The translations under genes and the position numbers were made by a program. A stretch of DNA of 64,000 bases from Thermodesulfatator autotrophicus (lineage in GTDB: Bacteria; Desulfobacterota; Thermodesulfobacteria; Thermodesulfobacteriales; Thermodesulfatatoraceae): assembly GCF_001642325.1 (NCBI RefSeq), contig NZ_LSFI01000003.1:1-64000 (forward strand). The letters are read 5' to 3'. This document shows positions 8,852 through 18,417 of this stretch, piece after piece. How positions within the stretch are numbered: position 1 is the stretch's first letter; each line of letters starts with the position of its first letter. The notes under the pieces were generated by a model. That model saw nothing but the letters and a program-made list of their open reading frames with translations, did not search any database and had not been told where the DNA came from.

Positions 8852-9789
8852 ATCTCCGCTATATCTTCTTTGGCTTCGCTAATAGCCTCGGAAAGGCTTA
8901 CTACTTCACCATAGGAAGAAAGGGACTCACGTATTTCATTTTCATTTATGAAGAAGCCTGGTTCAAGCCCGAAGATGACTTTTGCTATTCGATCTTGAAA
9001 TCTTTCTAGGGCGTTTTGCACAGGGGAAAGCGCAAGCCGGTACCTGCCGCTTTGAAATTCGACTTCGATGTTTTCAAGGAATACTGGATGTTTTACCGAA
9101 AGACGGGCATAGGCCAGAAAGCGCGGCGAGAGATCGGTAAGCATTCTAGCGGTGCGACCACCACCCCATAGAAGACCCAAGGCCTCAAGTAGGGCTTGAA
9201 GCCTCTTTGCCTTTTCTTTCGGGGAAAGGGAGAATTTGTTTTCTTCTTTCAAGAGTTCGTTCGGAATCTCGTTTTCACGCACTTCAAGGGTGGTGAAGCT
9301 TCCCAGACGATCAATCTCGACCAACAATGCGCCCCGAAAGACATTGGCGTAAAGTTCAGTTTCAAACATATTGCCGCCTTCGCTCATAGCCTGGCCAAAT
9401 CTTTCAAACGAGCGTGTGCCGAGGTCGCGATCTCCCTGGAAAGGGAAAAGACCAATAGCTGCCGACACCCGCACCGGAGAGGTACGCCGCCTTCCGCCAG
9501 AGGGGTCTAGGTAACCAAAAAGATCTTCATCGATAAATTCCCAGGGCCTTACCGGCGGAGTAACTTCCTGGCCAGAGACCTCGCAGAAGGGTTCGGAAAG
9601 GGGCCAGCCCAGGTCTTCAAGGCGATCCCTCAACATACGCCTTATGGCCTGACCGGAGATATAGGGGAGGGTGCTTCCATCAGGAAGGGTTACCTTTTTG
9701 GTTACCAGGACGTTCCCTTCGGTGTGTGATGCGTTTACGTTGCCTGCCGAGACTTTAAAAAGGTATCCCAGGCTTATCGCCTTGCTCAT
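8839..9789 (-). CDS. cas7: Type I-B Cascade backbone Cas7 (Cst2/DevR-like)
   Basis: The 316-aa RAMP protein forms the helical backbone on crRNA. The N-terminal region runs through SAGNVNASHTEGN and LPYISGQAIRRMLRDRL, typical of DevR/Cst2-type Cas7 proteins. The ATG is preceded by AAGGAGG lying within the last codons of cas8, one base away, which fixes the start. It overlaps cas5 by 13 bases. Length and order (cas8-cas7-cas5-cas3) match type I-B operons. Confidence 0.92.
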   Translation of the reverse strand: MSKAISLGYLFKVSAGNVNASHTEGNVLVTKKVTLPDGSTLPYISGQAIRRMLRDRLEDLGWPLSEPFCEVSGQEVTPPVRPWEFIDEDLFGYLDPSGGRRRTSPVRVSAAIGLFPFQGDRDLGTRSFERFGQAMSEGGNMFETELYANVFRGALLVEIDRLGSFTTLEVRENEIPNELLKEENKFSLSPKEKAKRLQALLEALGLLWGGGRTARMLTDLSPRFLAYARLSVKHPVFLENIEVEFQSGRYRLALSPVQNALERFQDRIAKVIFGLEPGFFINENEIRESLSSYGEVVSLSEAISEAKEDIAEIWKA

Positions 9790-9790
9790 T

Positions 9791-11242
9791 TTAGGCCTCC
9801 TTGGATGTTTCGTTTTGCCTTCTTAAAAAGGCATTCATGGCATATATTGAAAGGAGAGTTTTGACCCGCTTCCAGGGACTACCCTTTATGAGTTCTCCTG
9901 ATTCTACCGCCAGAATATCTTCAGGTATGGTTAAGCTCAGGCGATACTGAACGTCGTTCAAAACACGGAAAAATTCATCTAAATTTTTGGCATTGCGTAG
10001 AGTGTATAAAAGCCCCATTTCATTTTCTTTTTGGGCGTGACTTCCAAGGGTGTAACCAAAACCTCTGATTACCTTTAGCAATTGTGCATCCATATTAAGA
10101 ACCTCCTTGAGATAGACCTCAAATACTTCAAGAGTTTTAAAAACTAGAGGCCTTTTTTCCGAACCTTTATAAAGAAATTCTTCTATGAAGGGCAGAGGAT
10201 CACCAAAATCTAGAACCGCGGCCGCGATCTTGTCTCGCCAGATGGTGTTGTAACCTCGCCCCTCTCGTTTTTGAAACTGTCTGAAGACGCTCTCAAGTAT
10301 TTCTTGAGGGTGCTCCGGAGGAAGAATTTCGAGGAAGGCCTTATAAAGGCGGTAAAGGGCGGCCAGCCGGCTGAATTCTTTGAAAGATTGCATGGTGAAA
10401 GCCTGCCCCGGTTTTCCGGTAACCACGTAGAGCAACAAAGGTTGGACAGCAGGTTTTTCGGCTGCTCCTAAAAGTTGGGCGAGGAGTTCTCGGGCTTCTG
10501 GGCTTAATTTTTCAGCTTCTTGAGAATTACGCCGCACCAGGGAAAACAGGCGCAACAATAGCCCAAAGACCGTTTCATGAAGATAGGGCCCATAAAAGGC
10601 CAGCGGGACGTTCCTGCCCTTTTCTTCAAGGCGTAAGGGATCGAAAACTTCTCTCTGGAGACGTTCCAGGTCAGCAAGATCTCCGTGGAAACAAAAGATG
10701 TGCAGGGCATCTTTCCCCTGAGCGCACCAGAGCCAGCCGAGATAGGCGGCAAGCCCGGCTACGGCACAGGTTGGACAGATTCTAAGCTCACGCTTAAGTC
10801 CAGGATAGAAATTGGCAAACTTCCCAGGCTCAACGACAAAGGGATAATTCCACATCTTGGCCTTGGTAAGAGGAGCTGTTTCTCCGCAAAGGTCACAGGT
10901 TTCTTCTTTGCAACTAAAGGAGAGCTTGAGCTCGTAAGCCGGTGGATGAGTGAAATAACTTTTACCAGCTATTTTTATTTTTGGAGCTCGAGGAGTAGCC
11001 TTTATAAAGAGATTAGTCGGATAGAGCCAATTCTTTTTGGGATATTTTTTGATTTCTTCGTTTTCAGGATCAAAGTATTCGCCTTCGTTTCCGGTCTCCT
11101 GGACGAGCCTTTCTAACAGGTCTTCAAGAATTTTCTCGACCTCAAACTCCCCCTCACCGAAAAAGCGGTAGAGAACAACTAGGCCATTATCTACCCAAAA
11201 GTTACCAGTTGTTTGACCAAGAAATATTTTTACCAAGGCCAT
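9791..11242 (-). CDS. cas8: Type I-B large subunit Cas8 (Cst1, CXXC-CXXC family)
   Basis: The 483-aa protein carries two zinc-ligand pairs, CDLC (116-119) and CPTC (156-159). These are the hallmark of the Cst1 family of Cascade large subunits, found in Thermotoga-type I-A/I-B systems. Cas8 recognises the PAM and recruits Cas3. It is the first gene of the type I-B block. A 71-base gap separates it from the upstream ATPase gene, and its ribosome-binding site (GGAG) is modest. No truncation is seen. Confidence 0.88.
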   Translation of the reverse strand: MALVKIFLGQTTGNFWVDNGLVVLYRFFGEGEFEVEKILEDLLERLVQETGNEGEYFDPENEEIKKYPKKNWLYPTNLFIKATPRAPKIKIAGKSYFTHPPAYELKLSFSCKEETCDLCGETAPLTKAKMWNYPFVVEPGKFANFYPGLKRELRICPTCAVAGLAAYLGWLWCAQGKDALHIFCFHGDLADLERLQREVFDPLRLEEKGRNVPLAFYGPYLHETVFGLLLRLFSLVRRNSQEAEKLSPEARELLAQLLGAAEKPAVQPLLLYVVTGKPGQAFTMQSFKEFSRLAALYRLYKAFLEILPPEHPQEILESVFRQFQKREGRGYNTIWRDKIAAAVLDFGDPLPFIEEFLYKGSEKRPLVFKTLEVFEVYLKEVLNMDAQLLKVIRGFGYTLGSHAQKENEMGLLYTLRNAKNLDEFFRVLNDVQYRLSLTIPEDILAVESGELIKGSPWKRVKTLLSIYAMNAFLRRQNETSKEA

Positions 11243-11313
11243 TTATTGCTAATTCTCCACCCTCTTTTGTAGGTAAAGATATACTATTTCTTTCGGCCGG
11301 TCAAAGGAAAACT

Positions 11314-12591
11314 TTAATTTTGATTCAAATAATGGCCAATATTGAAAGGAAGAATATAGTTAATTTCATTTCTTTCTTGTGTACCAAGATTTATTAGAAA
11401 AAGCCTGCTTTCAGGATAGTTGTTTTTAAAGGCTTTAAGAGCTCGCAAATCGCTAGCTTTCAATTTCGTTTTAAACTTGGCTTCTATAGCTGTTTGAGAG
11501 CTTGTTTTGTCTATAACAAAATCTACTTCATGGCGAGCTTTGTCCTGCCAGAACTTAATTTCTTCTCTTGAAAATCCACCCTTTAGAAGCTCTGCCATGA
11601 TAAAGGTTTCAAAGAGTTGGCCACCTTCCTGACGGTATCTAGGGTCATTAAAATTATTAGTAAAAAAATTAGTAACTCCCGGATCCAGAAAATATACTTT
11701 AGGTATCTTTACTAATTCTTTGTTTTTGTTGGTAAAAAAAGGTCTTACCACTTGAATAAGAAATACTTCTGATAAAAGTTCAAGATAATTTTTTACGGTT
11801 TTTATGGAAAATCCTGTTAAACTTGCGATGTTTTCGTATTTGATTTTCTGGCCGTTATTAATAGCCAGATAAGTTATCACTTCTTTAAGTTCTCTAAGCT
11901 TTTTGACCTGTAGATATTCTACTAAGTCTTTTTTTACAAATAAATCAAAGATGCTTCTTAGTACTTCTTTTTTTTCTTCTTCGTTACTTTGGATAACAAC
12001 CTCTGGATAGCCACCAAATTGTAAAAATTCAAATAATCTTAAAAGAAGAGGCTTAATAGGCTTTTCTAAGTCTTGCCCTTTTAATAAGGACACATTTGAC
12101 CATAATTTTAGGGCTTTTTCGTCTTCTAAAAAAGACAAATATTCTTCAAAGTCAAGCGGATATAAGTAATGTAATATCTTTCTTCCAGCAAGGGATTCCT
12201 GAATACGATCTTTAATAGTGAGACTTGAAGAACCAGTGGCGTAAACTTTAATGTTTTCGTGATGGTCATATATGTTTTTTAAAACCAGAGAAAGATCTGC
12301 ATAGCGCTGAAATTCATCAAGAAACACAAAGAATTTCTCAGAAGATTTATCCTGATAGCCGTGCAAGCGAAAGGTATTGAGGGCCGTCTCATAAGTAGCT
12401 ACAGACTCGTATTGGGAAAAAACATCCACATCTATAAAAATTCCTTTATGCCCCTGCTTTTCGCATATTTCCTGGTAAAGAATTTTTAACACACACGTTT
12501 TCCCCACCTGCCTGGGGCCAAGAATGATGGAGTGCTTTCTTTTCCCTTGCTCCGCCAGGAGCTTTTTAAGAATCTTTCTGCTTTTAAGCAT
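11314..12591 (-). CDS. AAA ATPase with DUF4143-like C-terminus
   Basis: The 425-aa protein has a Walker A motif GPRQVGKT (25-32) and Walker B with DEFQRY (Asp92-Glu93). Its C-terminal half resembles the DUF4143/PD-(D/E)XK-like part of this common ATPase family, including EVDFVIDK and AIEAKFK. These proteins are widespread, mobile and mostly uncharacterised; some act in toxin or defence contexts. It sits on the same strand exactly between the type III and type I-B modules. It may be a passenger or a functional part of the locus. Its AT-rich composition differs from the GC-rich type III genes beside it. Confidence 0.85.
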   Translation of the reverse strand: MLKSRKILKKLLAEQGKRKHSIILGPRQVGKTCVLKILYQEICEKQGHKGIFIDVDVFSQYESVATYETALNTFRLHGYQDKSSEKFFVFLDEFQRYADLSLVLKNIYDHHENIKVYATGSSSLTIKDRIQESLAGRKILHYLYPLDFEEYLSFLEDEKALKLWSNVSLLKGQDLEKPIKPLLLRLFEFLQFGGYPEVVIQSNEEEKKEVLRSIFDLFVKKDLVEYLQVKKLRELKEVITYLAINNGQKIKYENIASLTGFSIKTVKNYLELLSEVFLIQVVRPFFTNKNKELVKIPKVYFLDPGVTNFFTNNFNDPRYRQEGGQLFETFIMAELLKGGFSREEIKFWQDKARHEVDFVIDKTSSQTAIEAKFKTKLKASDLRALKAFKNNYPESRLFLINLGTQERNEINYILPFNIGHYLNQN

Positions 12592-12609
12592 CTTTCCAAA
12601 ATAGATACT

Positions 12610-12840
12610 CTAAAATGGAATAGAAGTCCAGTTTAGAGGCGATTTTTTGGTAATTGATGGCACAACCAATTTTTTCTGGTACAAAACAGATGGTTTACCC
12701 CTGCGAATGGTGTTCCCCCTGAACTTCCAGAACCAACTGAACACCCGTTGCCTTACCTCGTTAGAAAACTTTTTTGATTTATTTATAAACTTATCCTCTT
12801 TTCTATCGGCAAACCCGGGCGGTTCATTATGTTTAACTAG
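12610..12840 (-). other. Unexplained open frame without start codon
   Basis: Between the ATPase and the Cmr3-like gene the minus strand stays open for about 75 codons, ending TAG at 12610-12612. The translation includes KHNEPPGFADRKEDK near its start and GNTIRRGKPSVLYQ further on. It has no ATG and overlaps the last bases of the upstream gene in another frame. It may be a decayed gene remnant or chance. I recognise no family. Confidence 0.2.
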
Positions 12841-13750
12841 AAGGAGAATCTAAGGAACATGATAGTAGACCATAGTAGCCAATGGTAACAGATAAAGAAT
12901 CGGTTGCTTTACTTCCTGGCAAGTAACAAATTGTGGGTGAAATAAGGCCAAAAGAGCCTTTAAATTCATATCCGGTGAAGGGTTCTATTAGGCCTATTAG
13001 CTTATCAGACGAAATAGAAGTAAGACCATTCCATTCAGTAGCAAGGGCGTGGGCGGTAAGGTGAGAGCTTTTAGGAAATGTCAAAACCACAGCATCGTTT
13101 ACAATTTGCACTGCTATACCGCCTATGGCTGAACCATTGTTCACTTTAAATATTCTCTCGCATTGCACCCGGCCCCAACCGTAGCCTCTTTCAGCGCCAA
13201 GCTGGAAGGTGCTTAAAACACTGGAAAGAGATGATTCCTCGCCGTTTTCTTTTCGGAAAAGAGCATCGTTATCTTCAAGCTTCACAGAGTTTATTATGGC
13301 ATCACTATGACTGTTTAGTGAGCTTTTAATCCAGAGATCACCTACGAAATAAACCTGTTGATCTTTCCTTGTTTTAGGTCCGATAAATTCCACCTCGTGG
13401 AGCATACCTTCTTCCGTTGACTTCTTGCCATAATCAATGGGCTGTCCCATGTAGCTGAATTTGAAAAGGTAATCAAAATCGTTATGTTCCCACGGGAAAT
13501 ACGGAGTTTCGCCATCAAGGGAAGGCCAGAGATAGCCAAAACGGAAATTTTCCATCAGAAATCTGCCAACTCTTTCGTAAAATTCCGGCCTGCCGCCAAA
13601 ATAATCCCTGGTTATCCTCGCGGTCAGGGCACCCCATAAGGTCCTTCCGGGGACATACTCGCGTGTTTCCATTAAATTGCGGTATTTTCTTTTTCCGATG
13701 TGAAGAGGTGAAAGGAGTCTTAAAACTATGCGATAGTGGACAAAGCTCAT
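12833..13750 (-). CDS. Type III RAMP protein, Cmr3/Cas5-like
   Basis: The 305-aa RAMP protein begins with IVLRLLSPLHIGKRKY, then YVPGRTLWGALTARI, and has a glycine-rich loop GAERGYGWGRV near residue 195. By elimination it is the Cas5-group (Cmr3) subunit, since Cmr1, Cmr4, Cmr5 and Cmr6 are assigned to other genes here. It could instead be a Csx10-like RAMP. Cmr3 would hold the crRNA 5' handle next to the large subunit. The start forms an ATGA overlap with cmr5 and has GGAGG six bases upstream. Confidence 0.7.
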   Translation of the reverse strand: MSFVHYRIVLRLLSPLHIGKRKYRNLMETREYVPGRTLWGALTARITRDYFGGRPEFYERVGRFLMENFRFGYLWPSLDGETPYFPWEHNDFDYLFKFSYMGQPIDYGKKSTEEGMLHEVEFIGPKTRKDQQVYFVGDLWIKSSLNSHSDAIINSVKLEDNDALFRKENGEESSLSSVLSTFQLGAERGYGWGRVQCERIFKVNNGSAIGGIAVQIVNDAVVLTFPKSSHLTAHALATEWNGLTSISSDKLIGLIEPFTGYEFKGSFGLISPTICYLPGSKATDSLSVTIGYYGLLSCSLDSPSS

Positions 13751-14178
13751 GGAGTGCCTCCTGAATTAAAGGTTTCCTTCTGGGCAGCTTTAGCGTGAAA
13801 GCGGGCATAAATAAGGGTCTGTTCATAGAGATCCCGGACAAGAAGGAGGTTATCCATATTATCCGTGATGTTGTCAGAAAACCATTTAAAAACATCGCCG
13901 TGGTTTTCGTTATTTTCGCAAAAGCCCTTTAATGAACTATCGTTTTTGAACTGAGGAAGTTCCAGCAATGCCTTATAAAGGGGTTTTTTTATGTAAGGTG
14001 AAGTCTCGTTCTCCTTTGATGTTCTTGAAAATAAAAAGAGCATCATGGCATAGACGCCCTGGGACTGTAAAACCCCGAGGGCTTTCGTAACAAGTCTTTC
14101 TAAGGTTTCCTTATCCGGGCACTCCAGCATCTCCCGTGCCTTATCCTGGGCAATTTTGTCAAGGTTAATTTTGCTCAT
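13747..14178 (-). CDS. cmr5: Type III small subunit Cmr5 (Cas11)
   Basis: The protein of 143 aa is all-helical by appearance and starts MSKINLDKIAQDKAR, with a Cmr5-like pattern of short helices (YAMMLFLFS, LYKALLELPQF). Cmr5 lines the filament opposite the Cmr4 backbone and holds target RNA. I chose the ATG at 14178 because GGAGG lies six bases upstream; a longer frame starting seven codons earlier lacks this. The gene overlaps cmr4 by 14 bases and the Cmr3-like gene by 4. Confidence 0.82.
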   Translation of the reverse strand: MSKINLDKIAQDKAREMLECPDKETLERLVTKALGVLQSQGVYAMMLFLFSRTSKENETSPYIKKPLYKALLELPQFKNDSSLKGFCENNENHGDVFKWFSDNITDNMDNLLLVRDLYEQTLIYARFHAKAAQKETFNSGGTP

Positions 14179-15274
14179 TTTTAACCTCCACAGGGTCACA
14201 GTAAATTTTCTTTATCCTGCCAAACCCTCTCGTTCCCATGCCTCCAATGCCGAGGTGCTCTGCCCATTCAAGAGCGGAGTTGATGAGGCACAGGATGGTT
14301 TCATTGCCGTTCTGACATCCCATCTTCGTCCATTTCCATTTTGTTTCGCCGTTCTCAGAGTATTTTTCTTCGGCTATCCACGACTTTGCTCTACTGATTG
14401 CTTCTTCAACCTTATCTTGCTCCTCCTTCTCAGGCCATACTTTCCTCTTCTTCAGTAGCCGTTTCTTTTCATCTTCACCTCCGTTATCTAAAACTTGCTC
14501 CCATTCTGTAAGTTTCGCAGTGGAAGGGAAACTATTCCTGAAGTCATCCAGCACCACATCAAACCATAGCACGGTAGCCCGGGGGATGGCCTCGTAGGTG
14601 AAGAGGGCGTGTTCTTCGGCCGCTCCGGTTTCAGGGTTTATAGCCACCGATGTGCGAACCTCCAGGTTGGAGTTGACTATCTGGGAGAAGAGCTTGTCAG
14701 AGACCAAAACGACACGGTTTCTGATTTGGGCAGGAATTTCGTCAGGCCATTGAATAGATGGGAAATTGTCTTCCCGCTCAACCATTAGCCAGCCGAGGTT
14801 AATGGGCTTGTCCGTAGGAAGTTCCCCATTACCATCCCATTTGGCTTTATCGGGCGACACAGTAAAATTGTTCCCCAACCCAGCGTCCTCAAGAACACCA
14901 GGACTCGTCACCCAAACCGGCCCCACCATGGAATAGACCGGAAAGAGCAGGATTCTGGCATCTGAGATAGAAACAACACCTGAGAAAGAGCCAGCCTCTC
15001 CCTGAACAGAGCCAAAGGTATAGCAGATAGGGCAGGTGGGCCGACCGCAATGTTTCCTCCCTTCCCTGCCGCCCCGCCCAGCGCACTGGGGCTTCCCATA
15101 TCTCCTCGCTGCATAAGCCCTTATTGCTCCGTGAAGGGCCGTTCCGGGAATTTTAGGTAAATTCGTTCCCGGCTCCCTGACGATGGTATTGTCCACCCTG
15201 CCCAGCCTCATTCCCCCGGTGCCAATGTGAACAGGGTCTGTAGTCATAATGAGAAATCTATGGGTTTCAGGCAT
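14165..15274 (-). CDS. cmr4: Type III backbone nuclease Cmr4 (Cas7 group)
   Basis: The 369-aa protein shows the Cmr4 signature: TDPVHIGTGG, Asp28 in GRVDNTIVREPGT, PKIPGTALHGAIR, and SGVVSISDARILLFPVYS followed by GPVWVTSPGVL. Asp28 corresponds to the residue that cuts target RNA every six nucleotides in characterised Cmr complexes, so target cleavage is predicted to be intact. A cysteine cluster (HCGRPTCPIC) is also present. The C-terminal loop GIGGMGTRGFGR completes the RAMP fold. A strong AGGAGG precedes the ATG, 32 bases after csx11. Confidence 0.9.
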   Translation of the reverse strand: MPETHRFLIMTTDPVHIGTGGMRLGRVDNTIVREPGTNLPKIPGTALHGAIRAYAARRYGKPQCAGRGGREGRKHCGRPTCPICYTFGSVQGEAGSFSGVVSISDARILLFPVYSMVGPVWVTSPGVLEDAGLGNNFTVSPDKAKWDGNGELPTDKPINLGWLMVEREDNFPSIQWPDEIPAQIRNRVVLVSDKLFSQIVNSNLEVRTSVAINPETGAAEEHALFTYEAIPRATVLWFDVVLDDFRNSFPSTAKLTEWEQVLDNGGEDEKKRLLKKRKVWPEKEEQDKVEEAISRAKSWIAEEKYSENGETKWKWTKMGCQNGNETILCLINSALEWAEHLGIGGMGTRGFGRIKKIYCDPVEVKNEQN

Positions 15275-15306
15275 TTTTTACCTCCTATAATGTTGACTCA
15301 TCTTTT

Positions 15307-18300
15307 TTATTCATTTCCTTCTACTTTTTCCTTCATGATATTATGAAAAAGGTAAACAGCATCGGTGAAATAACCTCTAACTGTCATATCCGTAAGCCAG
15401 TCCAATTTGCTGTCTTCAGGTTTTCCCCAGCGCCATTCGGCGTTCACAAAAAGGTCACGGCAAAACCTCTTGAAGTTTTCGTCGGCTATAGATTCCTGCG
15501 GGTCATCAAACCATTCTTCCCGCTTGGTCTCTATCAGGTTTCTTATGGCAAAAATCTGGCTTGAACTCAGGCGGGATTTCCCATCTTTAGTATCTTTTGC
15601 AATGAATTTCCAGAGCCTTTCAAGGTTCTCAATTTCGTCCAGAAAATAGGGTTTGGTTAGGGAACCTTTCCTTTTACCCCCTTCATCGTATGCAATCTCA
15701 AACCTTCTGGCATTGAAGTCAAGGAATTCAAAATCAAAGGTAGAAGGGGTGAAGTAGATGCGGTCGCCGGGCTTCAGTTCCCCCGCGTGGACAAGCCAGG
15801 GGTGGCTCGCATTCCAGGGATTGCCCAGGTCGGTTTTGTAGTAGCGGGTGCGGTCGGTGGGTTCGTCCTTCTGGGCAAGGAACACATAGGGGTACCAGTG
15901 GTCTTCCGTCTGGCCATCGCCCATCACGGCAGGGATGTACCAGGTGATGACACATCTTTGGAAATGCCCTTCGGAGAGGAGTACGATTCGGTGCCACCGT
16001 TTGAATTGGTTGGTGATGCGCTCTTTCTTTTCCTCATTCTCAAGGTTGCGATAAATTAAGGCCGGGTGTTCATTTTCTAAAGTGGTCTCCAGAAGCTTTG
16101 TCTCTGTTATGTGCTCAATGATAATGCCAGCTTTCGCTGCTTTCTGTTTTTTTTCCTCTCCCACCACACGCCATAGCAAACCTGGCGCTTCCTGCTTTAA
16201 CATCCTCCGCCCCGCGTCCAGGAGGGTGCGCAGGGGCTGGTGAGAATCGGCAAAAACCGCACCTAAGTGAAGGGGCAGGCGGTTACGCACCTTGCCCATC
16301 TCCCTCTCGTATTTGGTCTTGATGGCCTTCACCACCTCAAAGGCCTTGTCGGCTGGCACCAGGGCCATGAAGGTGCGGGGCTCGGCGAGGATGGGGATGA
16401 GGGAGGTGTAGTTGTTCTCCAAGTACTGGACGCCGTTTTCCGCGATGGTGAAAGAGGCTCGCTCCTCTCCCGCCCGTCCGTATTCGGTGGGTTCGTAAAC
16501 TTTCAGGGGCTGTCCCACTGAGGATTTCACAAGTTCATGGAAGGAGCGGCCATAGACACTGTCCAGATAATACAGATTCTCAATCACCCAGAAGCCGCCG
16601 CGGTATTCAAGGGCGTTGCCTTTATCGTCCGTGGCATTCTCCGGCACCCAGAGCACGGCCACTTTGCGCCCCTGGATTTCCAGTTCGTAGGCGTGGTAGG
16701 GGGCGAGGGCATTTTGCGGAGCAGGAGTTCCTTTGAGAAAGATGCGGGGGCGTTTGGTCAATTCGCCTCTCGCCTCTTCAAGGGTTTCTTCCCAGAACTT
16801 TCTGGTTGTCTCCCATATACGACGCAGGCGGGCAAAGGAGGGGTTTTTGGCAATATCTTCTGTTTTGGTTTTATCCTGCACATTTTGGGGATTGCGAACT
16901 GCAAGACTGCGCACTAAGGTGCCGTCCAGCCAGTGGCGCAGGTCAAAGGTGCCCACGAGAAGGGCCACGCGCCCATTGCGGTCGGCCACTTCGTCTATCC
17001 AGATGGTGGACAATAAAGCCTGACCGATATTTACAGCCCATTCTTTGGCCCGATCCGCCCTCCGCCCTTCGCATACATCGCACATTTTACGGGCAAGGGC
17101 CTTCTGCGAGGGGCCCTGAGGGCGCAAGCCGCAGACGGGGCATACTTCCCTGGGCTTCGGCAAGTCGCACCATTGCTGCGCCACCCAGGTGGGATCTGAT
17201 TGGAGAGGGGGAACCTCTCTGAGATGCTTTTGGCCTATGGGAGGCAAATCATTCCCCTGCCCACTCCAGCCCATATCGTCCAGGTTGAAGACCGGCACAA
17301 TCTCGCCCTGAAGGGAAAGGGAGTGGTTGTTCTTCACTGTGCCGCTTTGGAAGGCTCCGAGGAGGTACTGCCGCAAGGATTTGCAATTTTCAGCATAGTC
17401 GGTAAGTCCCAGCACATCCATATCAGGCACGACGAAGACGGAACCGTTTTCGTCCCGGTAAACCTCAAGGCCCAGGGGGTAGGTCTCTTCTATCACCTTT
17501 TGCACCCGGTCCCAGGCGTCTTTCAGGATGTCCTTGCGGGCTAACATATCGGGAATGGAGATGGCGGAAAGGAGGTAGCTCAGCCCATCGGTGCGGATGG
17601 AGAGGAGGCGCCATTTGACATCATTAGGAGAGCGTTGAGCATCAGGAGCACCTTGCTTGAGCACACACCGGGCAACCTCGGCTTTATAAAGCGCGGCTAC
17701 AATGGAGGACCAATCCCATAGAGTAACTTCGTTGATGGGTCGGCGGGTGTCGCCGGGGGCTTTCTGCATGTTTGTCTTTAAAACTTGTATAACCTTTCCT
17801 CTTTTGTTTAAAAATCGTCCAGAATTTTCAATGATATTTTTTAGCTTTTCGTTAAGATTTTCAAAGTCTCCTATATACCATCCAAAAGGTGAAGAATACC
17901 CGGAAGATTGTCCCCCATCTGCATCATCTTCCTTTTCCATATGAGCAGATTTGTGAGCTTGGCCAAGTATTCCGGCAAGATGCGTTAAATCGCCTCCAAG
18001 AATATTTATGAAATTATTGTATCTTTGCGCTACCAGTGGTCTTCCCCATAGTATTAACTCTTTTAAGGAAACAGCCCCGTGAGCACCCAGGGAGACTCTC
18101 AGGTTTGGCAATTGAGCCTGGATTTGCTGTAAAGTCCTCCACAGCGCCGTAGGGTGATTAGCTTCCTCCAAGCGAGCGCATTGGCCTCTCTGCGGGGAAA
18201 GACTATTCCAATAAGGTAAACTTTGCAGTTCGGTCGGATTGAATACAGCTTTATGTGGATTAACTCTTGGTTGCCCCTGACAGTTTTGAGCATTGAAGCC

Positions 18301-18417
18301 CATACCTCCAGGTTGTAAAAATGCATCTGCACACTTCCCCACATCATGCAGCCACGCTGCCAGTTCGGCCTTCAGGATCTCTTCCCGTTTATCACGCAAA
18401 TCTTTCAAGTCAGGCAT
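15307..18417 (-). CDS. csx11: Csx11, Cas10-family large subunit with degenerate cyclase
   Basis: The protein of 1036 aa is the large subunit of the type III complex. The HD motif WLHDVGK (His24-Asp25) is intact. A zinc ribbon follows (Cys426, Cys429, Cys446, Cys449), then the palm regions. No GGDD is found. At the equivalent hairpins I read FVVPDMD in the first palm and ILAEPRTFMALVP (near residue 680) in the second, so cyclic oligoadenylate synthesis should be lost. Csx11 and an inactivated cyclase are features of type III-C. The start at 18417 is chosen for its GGAGG; a longer frame begins upstream. The gene is clearly richer in GC than the type I-B genes. Confidence 0.85.
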   Translation of the reverse strand: MPDLKDLRDKREEILKAELAAWLHDVGKCADAFLQPGGMGFNAQNCQGQPRVNPHKAVFNPTELQSLPYWNSLSPQRGQCARLEEANHPTALWRTLQQIQAQLPNLRVSLGAHGAVSLKELILWGRPLVAQRYNNFINILGGDLTHLAGILGQAHKSAHMEKEDDADGGQSSGYSSPFGWYIGDFENLNEKLKNIIENSGRFLNKRGKVIQVLKTNMQKAPGDTRRPINEVTLWDWSSIVAALYKAEVARCVLKQGAPDAQRSPNDVKWRLLSIRTDGLSYLLSAISIPDMLARKDILKDAWDRVQKVIEETYPLGLEVYRDENGSVFVVPDMDVLGLTDYAENCKSLRQYLLGAFQSGTVKNNHSLSLQGEIVPVFNLDDMGWSGQGNDLPPIGQKHLREVPPLQSDPTWVAQQWCDLPKPREVCPVCGLRPQGPSQKALARKMCDVCEGRRADRAKEWAVNIGQALLSTIWIDEVADRNGRVALLVGTFDLRHWLDGTLVRSLAVRNPQNVQDKTKTEDIAKNPSFARLRRIWETTRKFWEETLEEARGELTKRPRIFLKGTPAPQNALAPYHAYELEIQGRKVAVLWVPENATDDKGNALEYRGGFWVIENLYYLDSVYGRSFHELVKSSVGQPLKVYEPTEYGRAGEERASFTIAENGVQYLENNYTSLIPILAEPRTFMALVPADKAFEVVKAIKTKYEREMGKVRNRLPLHLGAVFADSHQPLRTLLDAGRRMLKQEAPGLLWRVVGEEKKQKAAKAGIIIEHITETKLLETTLENEHPALIYRNLENEEKKERITNQFKRWHRIVLLSEGHFQRCVITWYIPAVMGDGQTEDHWYPYVFLAQKDEPTDRTRYYKTDLGNPWNASHPWLVHAGELKPGDRIYFTPSTFDFEFLDFNARRFEIAYDEGGKRKGSLTKPYFLDEIENLERLWKFIAKDTKDGKSRLSSSQIFAIRNLIETKREEWFDDPQESIADENFKRFCRDLFVNAEWRWGKPEDSKLDWLTDMTVRGYFTDAVYLFHNIMKEKVEGNE

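Noticed and set aside
10685-11116. Plus-strand 143-codon frame inside cas8
   Set aside because: Lies wholly opposite the well-supported cas8 and resembles nothing known.
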